From positions 1 to 64,000 of the forward strand of contig JAFKKG010000027.1 in assembly GCA_017305715.1 (NCBI GenBank): 64,000 bases of DNA, read 5' to 3'. The translations under genes and the position numbers were made by a program. This document shows positions 43,100 through 52,610 of this stretch, piece after piece (positions within the stretch are counted from its first letter, which is position 1; each line of letters starts with the position of its first letter). The notes under the pieces are model-generated. The model was not told where the DNA came from. It did not search any database and saw only the letters and a list, made by a program, of their open reading frames with translations. Origin of the DNA: Hyphomicrobiales bacterium. Lineage in GTDB: Bacteria > Pseudomonadota > Alphaproteobacteria > Rhizobiales > Xanthobacteraceae.

Positions 43100-44554
43100 T
43101 CAGTTCGGCAACCCGCCGGCGGCCAATGACACGACCGGCTTCGACCTGCGGCGGTAGGCTACGAGGCCGACGCCGGCAAAGCCGAGAAGCAGCATGGCCC
43201 AGGTCGAGGGTTCGGGTACGGCTGCGATCTGCGTGGGGATGTAGCCGGGCAGATCACCGTCCTGAAAACCAAGCACCCAAAACTGGTTGGGGCCGGCGAC
43301 ATCGGGAATGAAGTCATTGTCGTTGGCGACCCACAATGTGTGTTGCAGGACACCGTTGACCATCACGTCTTGGCCGAATGCAAACCCCTCGATCTTCGCG
43401 GGAATGTTGTCGGCGGTGACGCCATTATCTTTCAACAGCTTGGCGAAATCGACGACAAGCGTCTTGGCGACGGCCGCATCCGCTGCATTCTTGCCGGTCA
43501 GATTGGTAATGTCGGTGGCGCCGGTGATATCGATCTTGAAGAACTGCTTTGCGACCGCGGAGGTGCCGTCTCCAAGTCCCTTGCCATCACGTTCATCGAC
43601 CAGGAACTGATGGTTATTGATCGCAACGATCTCGCTCACGCCCGAGCCGGTCGTGAGCTTGTAGGCGTATTCGTTGGTGGTCCCGGTCGCGATGTCGATC
43701 GTGACGATCCGCACCATCTTTTCGCTCGCCTTGATCGAGGCATCCTGGAGCAGCGCCGCCTGCATGATCCCGACCAGGGTCTTTCCGTCCGGGGTGATGG
43801 CAAGTCCCTCCATCCCCTTGTTGGCGACGCGGCCCGAAGTATTGCTGCTGATTTCGGAGTCGCCCTTGGGCGAGAGATTGCTGACGTTGAGATTGTCGGG
43901 GAGCGCGAACGTCTTGATGAGCTGGCCGGTCGAGCGGTCGAACTGCCGAACATAGGGTCCATACTCGTCGGAGATGAAGACGCTCTTGCCGTCGGGCGAG
44001 ACGCGAATTCCCTCCGGGTCGAAGCGTGCGTTGTTGGGGTTGCCGGAGTTGCCGGCGCCGTAATTGTCGGAGCGCCCGGTAAAATAGTATTTGGATGCGG
44101 TGTTCTCCGCCGGTGCGCCGGAGCCTACGCCAAGACCAGCACCCGTTCCGTAATTGAGCGGCGCCGGGCTCGACAGCAGCGTCGTGCCCGTCAGCGTCGG
44201 GGTGAGCGAGAACGGCAGCGGCGAGCCGCTGGGATTGGCGGTCAGCGTCATGTTGACGGTCTGAAAACGGCTGATGTAGGAGGTCGTATTGTCGATCGCG
44301 GCGTTATATGTCGTCGCGTTGGGACCGCGATCCGGCGCCGCAAGGAAGGTGTTACCGCCGGCATAGGCCAGACCCGAGCCGATGCCGCCGAGAATATTGG
44401 CGGGCTGGCCGTTCTCGAGCGTACCGGTCAATCCCGACAAGTCAGTGAGGCCATTCAGGCTGCCATTGGCGAGCAGGACGAAATCGGCGTGGGCCGACGG
44501 TGCAGCGAAAACCGACGCCAGTACGAGGTTGGCAAGCATGATTCGACGCATCAT
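43100..44554 (-). CDS. phytase/esterase-like secreted protein with PEP-CTERM
   Basis: The 484-residue protein has a signal peptide ([19 protein letters not shown]) and a domain of the esterase-like activity of phytase family (Phytase-like; [40 protein letters not shown]), a beta-propeller hydrolase fold that could act on phosphate esters. The C-terminus is [20 protein letters not shown] followed by AYRRR, a PEP-CTERM sorting signal. ATG 44554 is chosen from AGGGGA just upstream; a second ATG adjoins it. It is convergent with the preceding genes, and its sorting signal closely resembles that of the 12454-13125 product. Confidence 0.88.
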   Translation of the reverse strand: MMRRIMLANLVLASVFAAPSAHADFVLLANGSLNGLTDLSGLTGTLENGQPANILGGIGSGLAYAGGNTFLAAPDRGPNATTYNAAIDNTTSYISRFQTVNMTLTANPSGSPLPFSLTPTLTGTTLLSSPAPLNYGTGAGLGVGSGAPAENTASKYYFTGRSDNYGAGNSGNPNNARFDPEGIRVSPDGKSVFISDEYGPYVRQFDRSTGQLIKTFALPDNLNVSNLSPKGDSEISSNTSGRVANKGMEGLAITPDGKTLVGIMQAALLQDASIKASEKMVRIVTIDIATGTTNEYAYKLTTGSGVSEIVAINNHQFLVDERDGKGLGDGTSAVAKQFFKIDITGATDITNLTGKNAADAAVAKTLVVDFAKLLKDNGVTADNIPAKIEGFAFGQDVMVNGVLQHTLWVANDNDFIPDVAGPNQFWVLGFQDGDLPGYIPTQIAAVPEPSTWAMLLLGFAGVGLVAYRRRSKPVVSLAAGGLPN

Positions 44555-44681
44555 TCCCCTCAATTGATTTTCAATGCGCCTTCCATCAGGCGCATTGCTT
44601 AATTTCAAATCGGAGGGTTTTTACTTTCCTAGCCATGACAGACGCATGTCAGGCTGATCGGAAGACGGCTTTCCAGCAGCT

Positions 44682-45338
44682 TTATTTTTCGAGTTGGCGC
44701 TGCAGATTGCGGACGAACTCCGTCAGTCCGGTGCGGCGTTCGCGCTTCAGCCGTTCCGCCTTGAGGATCGACTGCACTTCCGCAAAGGCGTGGTCGACGT
44801 CCTGATTGACGACGATGTAGTCGTATTCCGCCCAATGGCTCAGTTCGTGGGTGGCGCGGTCCATCCGGCCGCGAATGACCTCGTCCGAATCCTGCGCGCG
44901 GGTGTGCAGGCGCTTGGCGAGATCGGCCGCCGACGGCGGCAGGATGAAAACACTGACCACATCGGCGCGGGCCTTCTCGCGCAATTGTTGCGTGCCCTGC
45001 CAGTCGATATCGAACAGCACGTCCCCCCCGGCCGACAATGCCGCCTCGACCGGCGCGCGCGGCGTGCCGTAGCGGTTGTCGAAGACGGTGGCCCATTCGA
45101 GCAGCTCTCCCTTCTTGACCATCGCCTCGAATTTCGGCTTGTCGACGAAGAAATAGTCCCGGCCGTCGACCTCGCCCGGCCGCTTCGGACGGGTGGTCGC
45201 CGACACCGACATCTTCAGGCCCGGCATCTTGTCGATCAGCATGCGCGACAATGTGGTCTTGCCCGCGCCCGACGGCGACGACAGCACGAACATCAGCCCG
45301 CGTCGCTCAACCCCGTCGAAACCACCAGCCGTCATCAT
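44682..45338 (-). CDS. gmk: guanylate kinase
   Basis: The 218-residue enzyme phosphorylates GMP to GDP. It has the P-loop LSSPSGAGKTTLSRML, the GMP-binding SVSATTRPKRPGEVDGRDYFFV signature (shown in part: RPGEVDGRDYFF) and FDIDWQGTQQL. Its start adjoins the yicC stop (45338/45339), so the genes are coupled. The double ATG at the start leaves a 3-residue uncertainty. Confidence 0.97.
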   Translation of the reverse strand: MMTAGGFDGVERRGLMFVLSSPSGAGKTTLSRMLIDKMPGLKMSVSATTRPKRPGEVDGRDYFFVDKPKFEAMVKKGELLEWATVFDNRYGTPRAPVEAALSAGGDVLFDIDWQGTQQLREKARADVVSVFILPPSAADLAKRLHTRAQDSDEVIRGRMDRATHELSHWAEYDYIVVNQDVDHAFAEVQSILKAERLKRERRTGLTEFVRNLQRQLEK

Positions 45339-46226
45339 TCACTCCAGATTCTGGACCTGCTCGCGGAATTGCTCGACCACGTTCTTCATCTCGAGCCCGG
45401 TATTGGTCAATTCCAGATCGTTCGATTTCGAACAGCAGGTGTTGACCTCGCGGTTGAATTCCTGGGCAAGGAAATCGAGCCGCCGCCCGACCGGGCCACC
45501 CTTGCCGATCATCTCGCGGGCCTGGGCGACGTGGGAGGCGATGCGGTCGAGTTCCTCGCGGATATCGGCCTTGGTGGCGATCATGATCGCTTCCTGGTTG
45601 AGGCGGTCAGGGTCGAAGCGATCGGAGGCCTCCAGCAGCGCTGCAATCTGGTCGGCCAGACGCGCCCGGATCGCCTCCGGCTTGCGGCCAGGTGCGGCCT
45701 CCGCCCGTTTCGCCAGCTTCTCGATCTCATCCATGCGCTGGCTGAGAATCTGCCCGAGGGCGACGCCCTCGCGGCGGCGCATTTCGACCAGGTTGGCCAG
45801 CGCCTGCTCGAAGGCTGCGGCCGCGGCGTCCTTGGCCGCCTTGTCCTCGGCCTCATCGCTTTCGGGTTCGACGACCTCGATGACGCCCTTGATGCCGAGC
45901 AGGCCGTCAATGCTGGGCGCCACCGCGTCGATCTTGCCGGCGAGCACACCCGCGACCTTCACGATCGAGTTGAGCACATCCTCATTGATGCGGATGGTCG
46001 ACACCGCATTGGCGCGCTTGACGTTGAGATTGGCGTAGACCGTGCCGCGCGACAGCACCTCGCCGGCGCGTTTCTTGGCGAACGCCTCAAGTTCGTCCCA
46101 TCCGGGCGGCAGCCGAAGCCGCAGGTCAAAGCCCTTGGCGTTGACCGACTTCAGTTCCCACTCGAACGTGTACGGACCGCTGGCGCCGTTGCTCCGGGCA
46201 AAACCGGTCATGCTCGATAGCGCCAT
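45339..46226 (-). CDS. yicC: YicC family endoribonuclease-type protein
   Basis: The 295-residue protein matches YicC/YloC: N-terminal SSMTGFARSNG, the central SVNAKGFDLRLRLPPGWDEL, and the C-terminal FLAQEFNREVNTCCSKSNDL followed by MKNVVEQFREQVQN. The family is now regarded as endoribonucleases linked to RNA turnover in stress. Acidic/Ala-rich insert in the middle (about residues 120-135). It sits between mltG and gmk, a typical alphaproteobacterial order. Confidence 0.95.
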   Translation of the reverse strand: MALSSMTGFARSNGASGPYTFEWELKSVNAKGFDLRLRLPPGWDELEAFAKKRAGEVLSRGTVYANLNVKRANAVSTIRINEDVLNSIVKVAGVLAGKIDAVAPSIDGLLGIKGVIEVVEPESDEAEDKAAKDAAAAAFEQALANLVEMRRREGVALGQILSQRMDEIEKLAKRAEAAPGRKPEAIRARLADQIAALLEASDRFDPDRLNQEAIMIATKADIREELDRIASHVAQAREMIGKGGPVGRRLDFLAQEFNREVNTCCSKSNDLELTNTGLEMKNVVEQFREQVQNLE

Positions 46227-46344
46227 CGCGAAAACTTTCCGAAAACAGGGTGCAAAACAAGTCGAGAGACTCGGGTGTGCCGAAGCTTAAAACGATTTCA
46301 CACCCGATGGAATTAAGTTGCGGTGCGATCCGGCAATTGCCGGA

Positions 46345-47616
46345 TCAGCGCTGAACCACCGGCGGCGTCGTGGTCGATTGCGCCGCGCCCTGGCGCGCGG
46401 GCGCAGCCGCTGGCGCTGAACGCTTCTTCGGCGCCGCCGGCTTGGGCGTCGCCGCCGTCGGGTTGGTGTCGGCCGGCGCTACGCCGGCCGCGGCAGGCGC
46501 GGCGGGCTCTTCGGCCGGTTCGACCGTGTCGTTCTGGATCTGCTTTTCCAGCACCCGCAGTTTGGCGACGTTCTTCTGATGCTGGTCGTAGGTTTCGGTG
46601 AAGGAATGCCCGCCGGTGCCGTCGGCGACGAAGAACAGGTCGCGGGTGCGGGCCGGATTGGCGGTCGCCTCCAGCGAGGCGCGGCCGGGATTGGCGATCG
46701 GCCCCGGCGGCAGGCCCTCGACCACATAGGTGTTGTAGGGCGACGGCTGCGTGATCTCGGAGCGCTTGATCGGCCGCCCCAGCGTCCCCTTGCCGCCCAC
46801 CAGCCCGTAGATGATGGTCGGATCGGATTGCAGCTTCATCTTCTGCCGCAGCCGGTTGGCGAAGACCGCCGCGACCCGGCTGCGCTCATCGGCCCGGCCG
46901 GTTTCCTTCTCGACGATCGAGGCAAGTGTGATCAACGCCTCCGGCGACTTGACCGGGACGTCGGGATTGCGGCGTTCCCAGATTTCCGCCAGCACCCGCT
47001 TCTGGGCCTGCTGCATGCGCTGGATCACCTGCTCGCGCGTGGTGCCGCGCGGGAATTTATAGGTTTCCGGCAGCAGCGTTCCCTCGCGCGGCATTTCCCT
47101 GATCGAGCCCGAGAACAGATCGTTGTCGGTGAGGCGCGCCACGATCTGTTCGGAGGTCAGGCCTTCGGGAATGGTGACGCTGTGCTGCACCACCTTGCCT
47201 TCGACGATGGTGGCGATGACGTCACGCAAACTGGCCCGCTTCTGGAACGAATATTCGCCGGGCTTGAGATCGGAACTTGCCTTCAGCGCAAACACGCTGC
47301 CGATGAATATCCACGGATTGACGTTGATCACCCCCTCGCGCGACAGCGTGTCGGCGATGTCTCGCTTGCCGGCGCGTTGCGGAATATTGACGATCTTGTC
47401 TTCCTGCAGCGGGCCGGCCGTCTCCAGCATTTGCCGGCCGTAATAATAGGCGGTTCCCGCGCCGATCATCAGAATGATCAGGATGGTGATGATGGCATTG
47501 CCGACCACCACGAAGGGATTGCGGGCGCGCTCCGACCGCTTTGGCGGCGGCGGTACCTGCTCGGGCTCCAGCGCAGCGCGCGGGCTCCGGGGGGAAATGG
47601 GCGGCCTTTCACTCAT
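46345..47616 (-). CDS. mltG: endolytic murein transglycosylase MltG
   Basis: The 423-residue inner-membrane protein cuts nascent glycan strands. It has a cytoplasmic Pro-rich N-terminus (PPISPRSPRAALEPEQVPPP), one transmembrane helix (IITILIILMIGAGTAYYYG), LysM-like and YceG domains and the catalytic region ITLASIVEKETGRADERSRV with the active Glu in EKETG. The C-terminal 70 residues are an Ala/Pro tail, longer than in enterobacterial MltG. It lies downstream of fabF, as is usual (fabF-mltG). Confidence 0.94.
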   Translation of the reverse strand: MSERPPISPRSPRAALEPEQVPPPPKRSERARNPFVVVGNAIITILIILMIGAGTAYYYGRQMLETAGPLQEDKIVNIPQRAGKRDIADTLSREGVINVNPWIFIGSVFALKASSDLKPGEYSFQKRASLRDVIATIVEGKVVQHSVTIPEGLTSEQIVARLTDNDLFSGSIREMPREGTLLPETYKFPRGTTREQVIQRMQQAQKRVLAEIWERRNPDVPVKSPEALITLASIVEKETGRADERSRVAAVFANRLRQKMKLQSDPTIIYGLVGGKGTLGRPIKRSEITQPSPYNTYVVEGLPPGPIANPGRASLEATANPARTRDLFFVADGTGGHSFTETYDQHQKNVAKLRVLEKQIQNDTVEPAEEPAAPAAAGVAPADTNPTAATPKPAAPKKRSAPAAAPARQGAAQSTTTPPVVQR

Positions 47617-47741
47617 CGATGCAACCTGAATCCTGCCGGTTCAATCGTGGCCCGACAAACCCTGCCCTGCCAATAGCATACGCCCACATCTAGAAGTCAT
47701 CGCCGAATGCGGCAAAACGGTGGAGTCGCTGCAAACAACTG

Positions 47742-49007
47742 CTAACTAACTACGCGCTGAACGATCACCGACGCGTTGGTGCCCCCAAAACCGAAGGAAT
47801 TCGACAGCGCCACATTGATGTCGCGCTTGCGTGCCGTCAGCGGCACCAGATCGATCGCCGTTTCCACCGACGGATTCTCCAGATTGATGGTCGGCGGCGC
47901 GATGTTATCGCGAATCGCAAGAATACTGAAAATCGCCTCGATCGCTCCGGCGGCGCCCAGCAGATGCCCGGTCGACGATTTGGTCGACGACATCGACACC
48001 TTGGAGGCGGCGTTGCCGAGCAGCCGCTCCACCGCGGCGAGTTCGATCTCGTCGCCGACCTGCGTGGAGGTGCCGTGCGCATTGATGTAGTCGAGATCGG
48101 CCGCGCTGATGCCGGCGCGTTTGAGCGCCGCACTCATGCTGCGGAAGCCGCCATTGCCGTCCGGCGCCGGCGAGGTGATGTGATAGGCATCGCCGGACAG
48201 GCCATAGCCGATCACCTCGGCGTAGATTTTCGCGCCGCGCTTTTTGGCGTGCTCATATTCCTCGAGCACCACGATGCCGGCGCCCTCGCCCATCACGAAA
48301 CCGTCGCGGTCCTTGTCGTAGGGACGCGAGGCCCGCTGGGGCGCCTCGTTGTAGCCGGTCGAAAGCGCGCGCGCCGCAGAGAAGCCCGCCATCGCCAGCC
48401 GGCAGATCGGCGATTCCGTTCCGCCGGCCACCATCACATCGGCATCGCCAAGCGCGATCAGGCGGCCCGCGTCGCCGATCGCATGCGCCCCGGTCGAACA
48501 TGCCGTGACGACGGAATGGTTCGGTCCCTTGAGGCCGTGCTCGATCGAAACATAGCCGGAAGCCAGATTGATGATCCGTCCCGGAATGAAGAACGGCGAG
48601 ACCCGGCGCGGTCCACGCTCCTTGAGCAGCAGCGCGGTGTCGGCGATGCCGGACAGGCCGCCGATCCCGGACCCGATCAGGGTGCCGGTCGCGCATTGGT
48701 CTTCCTCGCTCTCGGGATGCCAGTTGGCGTCGTCGAGCGCCTGGCGCGCGGCGGCCATCGCGAAGATGATGAAATCATCGACCTTGCGCTGTTCCTTCGG
48801 CTCCATCCACTGGTCCGGATTGAAGGTGCCGTTGCTGCCGTCGCCGCGCGGGACCACGCAGGCGATCTGGCTGGCGAGATCGGCAACTTCGAAAGTGTCG
48901 ATTCGCTTGGCACCGCTCTGCCCGGCCAGGATACGCGTCCACGTTGCGTCAACGCCGCAGCCGAGTGGCGTAACCATGCCCAGCCCCGTGACGACGACCC
49001 GTCTCAT
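47742..49007 (-). CDS. fabF: beta-ketoacyl-ACP synthase II FabF
   Basis: The 421-residue condensing enzyme elongates acyl-ACP in fatty acid synthesis. The catalytic triad Cys-His-His appears as VVTACSTGAHAIGDA, NAHGTSTQVGDE and SSTGHLLGAAGAIEA, with the C-terminal NSFGFGGTNAS loop. It lies 96 bp after acpP in the same orientation, so ACP and FabF are likely co-transcribed. Confidence 0.97.
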   Translation of the reverse strand: MRRVVVTGLGMVTPLGCGVDATWTRILAGQSGAKRIDTFEVADLASQIACVVPRGDGSNGTFNPDQWMEPKEQRKVDDFIIFAMAAARQALDDANWHPESEEDQCATGTLIGSGIGGLSGIADTALLLKERGPRRVSPFFIPGRIINLASGYVSIEHGLKGPNHSVVTACSTGAHAIGDAGRLIALGDADVMVAGGTESPICRLAMAGFSAARALSTGYNEAPQRASRPYDKDRDGFVMGEGAGIVVLEEYEHAKKRGAKIYAEVIGYGLSGDAYHITSPAPDGNGGFRSMSAALKRAGISAADLDYINAHGTSTQVGDEIELAAVERLLGNAASKVSMSSTKSSTGHLLGAAGAIEAIFSILAIRDNIAPPTINLENPSVETAIDLVPLTARKRDINVALSNSFGFGGTNASVIVQRVVS

Positions 49008-49103
49008 GTCAAAAACTCCGGCCCGAAATAGGCGGTCGATAACAAGAAACCGGGGGACCGTTCGACAACGGCCCGTCCGGCTCTATGCGCACCGCGCGGG
49101 GCG

Positions 49104-49343
49104 TCAGCTTTTCGCGTTCTTTTCGAGAAATTTTGTCGCGTCGCCGACGGTCAAAATCGTCTCCGCGGCGTCATCGGGAATCTCACAACCGAACTCTTCT
49201 TCGAAAGCCATCACAAGCTCGACGGTGTCGAGGCTGTCGGCGCCGAGGTCGTCGATGAAACTTGCTGCATCGACCACTTTTTCGGGTTCAACACCGAGGT
49301 GTTCCACCACAATCTTCTTAACCCGCTCGCCAATCTCACTCAT
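49104..49343 (-). CDS. acpP: acyl carrier protein
   Basis: The 79-residue acidic protein has the classic ACP four-helix sequence, with the phosphopantetheine Ser in [18 protein letters not shown]. It carries growing acyl chains between FabD, FabG and FabF. It lies between fabG and fabF, in the conserved order fabD-fabG-acpP-fabF. Confidence 0.98.
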   Translation of the reverse strand: MSEIGERVKKIVVEHLGVEPEKVVDAASFIDDLGADSLDTVELVMAFEEEFGCEIPDDAAETILTVGDATKFLEKNAKS

Positions 49344-49648
49344 CGTTCAACCTCGTGCTTGTTCCATTGGACCCGACCCCAAGATACCGCAAGACGATAC
49401 GAGCCATCGTGGTCGTTAAACTTCCTTCGCAATCGCGCTTAGACTTGATTCGGCCCGGTGGTGGCCGACAAAGGCCCGGCGAACGGCAGGCGTCGCCACG
49501 CCAATATACAGGGTTTCAAAATCCTGCAATGGCCTTCTTTGCCCATCCGTCGGCCGTTCGGTTATCATACTTCCCCACCCTTGACCACAAGCCCCGGACC
49601 GGCCGGGCAAAACCGCCTTTCGCCACGCCGATCCGGCCAGTAAACGGC
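49344..49648. other. 305-bp gap between fabG and acpP
   Basis: This region should hold a separate acpP promoter. Reading the minus strand, TATGAT (49569-49564) resembles a -10 element, but the -35-like TTGTGG 15 bp upstream is poor. No ORF, hairpin with U-tract or repeat could be assigned. Confidence 0.45.
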
Positions 49649-50386
49649 TCAAAACATGGCCATTCCGCCATTGACGTGAATGGTCTGGCCGGTGACGTAA
49701 GCCGCCTCGTTCGAGCTGAGATAGACGGCCGCCCCGGCGATGTCCTCCGGCGTTCCCAGCCTCGCCGCAGGAACCTTCGACATGATGGCCTCGCGCTGCT
49801 TGTCGTTGAGCGCGTCCGTCATCGGTGTCTTGATGAATCCGGGTGCGATGCAATTGGCGGTCACGTTGCGCTTGGCATATTCGGCGCCCAGCGTCTTGAT
49901 CAGGCCGATCAGGCCGGCCTTCGAGGCGGTGTAATTGGCCTGGCCCGGATTGCCGGTGACGCCGACGATCGAGGTGATCGCGACGATCCGGCCGAAGCGC
50001 TTGCGCATCATCAATTTGGTCGCCGCCCGGGCGAGACGGAAAGTCGCGGTCAGATTGACGTTGATAACGTCGTCCCAATCCTCGTCGCGCAGCTGCACGA
50101 ACAGATTGTCGCGGGTGATGCCGGCATTGGCGATCAGGATATCGACCTGCCCCATCGCGGCTTCCGCCGCCGGCACCAACGCCTCGACCGCAGCGCTGTC
50201 GGAGAGATTGCACGGCAGCACGTGAACCCGCTCGCCAAGTTTCGCGGCGAATCCGTCCAGCACCTCACGCCGTGTGCCCGAGATCGCCACCGTCGCGCCC
50301 TGCGTGTGCAGCGCCTGGGCGATGGCGTTGCCGATACCGCCGGTCGCGCCGGTCACCAGCGCCGTCCTGCCTGTCAGATCGAACAT
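49649..50386 (-). CDS. fabG: 3-oxoacyl-ACP reductase FabG
   Basis: The 245-residue short-chain dehydrogenase reduces 3-oxoacyl-ACP with NADPH. Motifs are TGATGGIGNAIA (cofactor glycine motif), NAGITRDN, the catalytic Ser in ITSIVGVTGNPGQANYTASK with Tyr-x3-Lys, and the C-terminal TGQTIHVNGGMAMF. ATG 50386 has AAGGAG upstream and is preferred to the open frame that continues to 50407. Confidence 0.97.
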   Translation of the reverse strand: MFDLTGRTALVTGATGGIGNAIAQALHTQGATVAISGTRREVLDGFAAKLGERVHVLPCNLSDSAAVEALVPAAEAAMGQVDILIANAGITRDNLFVQLRDEDWDDVINVNLTATFRLARAATKLMMRKRFGRIVAITSIVGVTGNPGQANYTASKAGLIGLIKTLGAEYAKRNVTANCIAPGFIKTPMTDALNDKQREAIMSKVPAARLGTPEDIAGAAVYLSSNEAAYVTGQTIHVNGGMAMF

Positions 50387-50433
50387 CGAAAATCTCCTTT
50401 TCGGCAAGCTTGCCTGGAGGCTTGCTTGGAAGC

Positions 50434-51387
50434 TTACTTGGAAGCCGCCAAGGCGTCCCTGGCGGCGGCAATGTCGCCGGGCCCGCCGACGGAAACGCCC
50501 GCCGCGCCGTCAGCGATGCGCTTGACCAGCCCGCTCAGCACCTTGCCGGCGCCGATCTCGAAAAAGCGCGTCACGCCCTGGGACGCCATGTAGGCGACCG
50601 ACTCGCGCCAGCGCACGGTGCCGGTGACCTGCTCGATCAGGCGGCGGCGGATGTCGTCGGGGTCGGTGATCGGCGCGGCCAGCACGTTCGACACCAGAGG
50701 CGAGGCCGGCGCCTTGATCGTGACATCCGCCAAGGCCTTCGCCATCGCATCGGCCGCAGGCTGCATCAGCTGGCAATGGAACGGCGCCGAGACCGGCAAC
50801 AGCATCGCGCGCTTGGCGCCCTTGGTCTTTGCGATTTCAAGCGCCCGTTCGACCGCGGCCTTGTCGCCGGACACGACGACCTGTCCGCCGCCATTGTCGT
50901 TGGCGGCCTGGCAGACCTGGCCCTGCGCAGCTTCAGCGGCCACCGCCACCGCCGCCTCATAATCCAGGCCAAGCAGGGCTGCCATGGCGCCCACGCCGAC
51001 CGGCACGGCCTTCTGCATCGCAAGGCCGCGGATACGCAGCAGCCGCGCGGTATCGCTGACGCTGAGGCTACCCGCCGCAGCCAGCGCGGAATATTCGCCG
51101 AGCGAGTGACCGGCGACGTAGGCCGCATCCCGCCCGACCGAGAAGCCGGCCTCGGTCTCCAGCACGCGCAGGGTCGCGATCGAGACCGCCATCAGCGCCG
51201 GCTGGGCATTTTCGGTGAGTTGGAGGGTCTCGGCAGGCCCCTCCCAGATGATCGCGGTCAGCTTTTCGCCGAGCGCGGCATCGACCTCGTCGAATACCGC
51301 CCGCGCGGCCGGAAAGGCTTCCGCCAGGGCCTTGCCCATGCCCACGGCCTGGGAACCCTGTCCCGGAAATGTAAATGCGGCCGTCAT
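50434..51387 (-). CDS. fabD: malonyl-CoA:ACP transacylase FabD
   Basis: The 317-residue enzyme loads malonyl groups onto ACP. It has the start FTFPGQGSQAVGMG, the active Ser in VAGHSLGEYSALAAAG and the His of SAPFHCQLM. It heads the fabD-fabG-acpP-fabF run with 47 bp to fabG. Near its stop the coding strand contains short A/K-rich repeats (AWKL/SKL) in adjacent non-coding bases. Confidence 0.97.
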   Translation of the reverse strand: MTAAFTFPGQGSQAVGMGKALAEAFPAARAVFDEVDAALGEKLTAIIWEGPAETLQLTENAQPALMAVSIATLRVLETEAGFSVGRDAAYVAGHSLGEYSALAAAGSLSVSDTARLLRIRGLAMQKAVPVGVGAMAALLGLDYEAAVAVAAEAAQGQVCQAANDNGGGQVVVSGDKAAVERALEIAKTKGAKRAMLLPVSAPFHCQLMQPAADAMAKALADVTIKAPASPLVSNVLAAPITDPDDIRRRLIEQVTGTVRWRESVAYMASQGVTRFFEIGAGKVLSGLVKRIADGAAGVSVGGPGDIAAARDALAASK

Positions 51388-51474
51388 CGGCGCCCCCTCA
51401 TCAAGATGGGGCCGTAAGACACTGACCGGCCCCGGGATGTCAAGCCGCGTTGCGGAATCGTAAGGCTTTCAGGA

Positions 51475-51589
51475 CCGCTTCAGCTAAAGCGCGATGAGAT
51501 CGGTTGGAATCGTCATCGCGCTTTAGCTCTTTGTTTGAGCATGATCTTTTCGGAAAACCGCTTCACACTTTTCCGGATCATGCTCTAGA
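51475..51589. repeat. Bradyrhizobium repeat, two nested palindromes
   Basis: Two inverted repeats lie side by side: GCTAAAGCGCGATGA (51483-51497) with TCATCGCGCTTTAGC (51513-51527), perfect over 15 bp; and GAGCATGATC (51537-51546) with GATCATGCTC (51576-51585), extended by CGGAAAA/TTTTCCG. I know both as common intergenic repeats of Bradyrhizobium. The stop codon of the desaturase gene lies at the edge of the second palindrome. Confidence 0.7.
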
Positions 51590-52610
51590 ATCCGCCGGCC
51601 TTCTGATCGCCGCCGACCTCGGCTCCGGCCCGCGCGCGGCGCGCGCTGCTCACGAGATGGCCCGGACGATCCTCCCGGTTCGGCTTTGCGGTCGCGAGCC
51701 GCAGCACGGCCGCATAGTTCGGCTGCACCTCCATCCGATCGGCGTGCCGGCTCTGGCTGAGAATACGGTGGACGCGCGGCAGGTTGTAGCAGGGCACGTA
51801 GAACAGCAGATGATGCTCAAGATGGTAGTTCACGTAATAGGGCGCGATGAACAGCCGCTCGAGGAATCCGGCATGCGTGGTGCGGGTGTTGCGCAAGGGA
51901 TCGCTGCTGTCGGGCACGACGGCGTGCTCGGCGATATTGCGGATCCGGGTGATCACCATGTGCCACGTCAAGAGCGGCAGCAGCCACAATAACGGATAGG
52001 CCCACCACACGCCGGCGGCGGCAAGGCCCGCGAACATCACGGCGTTGACGGCACATTGCGGACCGAGCTTTTCCCAGAAATGCGCCAATCGCCGCGCCAG
52101 CGGCCATTCCTTTGGGCCGAGCGCGTTGAGCAATTGCGCTTTGCGCTGCTGATAGCCGGTCTGCCCGGTGATATCGCGCAGGAATTTGCGGCGGTAGCTG
52201 ATCCTGGTGATCGGAAACGGCGCCGACAGGACGAGATCGGGATCATCCTCCTGCTGCGTGCGCGCATGATGCTGCAGATGATAACGCCGGTAGGCGCGCG
52301 TCTCGGCGAAGACAGGATAGGCGCAGAACCATTGGCTCAGGGTTAGGTTGGTTTTCTCATCTGCCGACAGGCAGCCATGCGCGCCGTCATGCATCAGGAT
52401 CGCAAGCCCAAGCTGGCGCGAGCCGATGATGCCGACGGCCACGAGGAATGTCAGCGGATTGGGCCACCACGCCACCAGCGCGATCGAACCAATGATCAAC
52501 GCCCAGGCATGGGCGATCAGGGCCGCGCCCTTCCAGGTCGAGCGCCGGCGCACGGCGATCAATTCATCCTCGCTCAGGAAATCACGGGCACGCATGCGCA
52601 GCGCGGTCAT
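51585..52610 (-). CDS. membrane fatty acid desaturase
   Basis: The 341-residue protein has the three His boxes of the integral di-iron desaturase family: HDGAH (about residue 74), HLQHH and, near residue 270, HLEHH, with four or more hydrophobic segments between them. It would introduce a double bond into an acyl chain, using oxygen. Its ATG overlaps the stop of the TetR gene (ATGA). The last codons run into an intergenic repeat, so the tail (GGDQKAGGF) may be derived from it. A TetR operator lies upstream of the pair. Confidence 0.9.
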   Translation of the reverse strand: MTALRMRARDFLSEDELIAVRRRSTWKGAALIAHAWALIIGSIALVAWWPNPLTFLVAVGIIGSRQLGLAILMHDGAHGCLSADEKTNLTLSQWFCAYPVFAETRAYRRYHLQHHARTQQEDDPDLVLSAPFPITRISYRRKFLRDITGQTGYQQRKAQLLNALGPKEWPLARRLAHFWEKLGPQCAVNAVMFAGLAAAGVWWAYPLLWLLPLLTWHMVITRIRNIAEHAVVPDSSDPLRNTRTTHAGFLERLFIAPYYVNYHLEHHLLFYVPCYNLPRVHRILSQSRHADRMEVQPNYAAVLRLATAKPNREDRPGHLVSSARRARAGAEVGGDQKAGGF

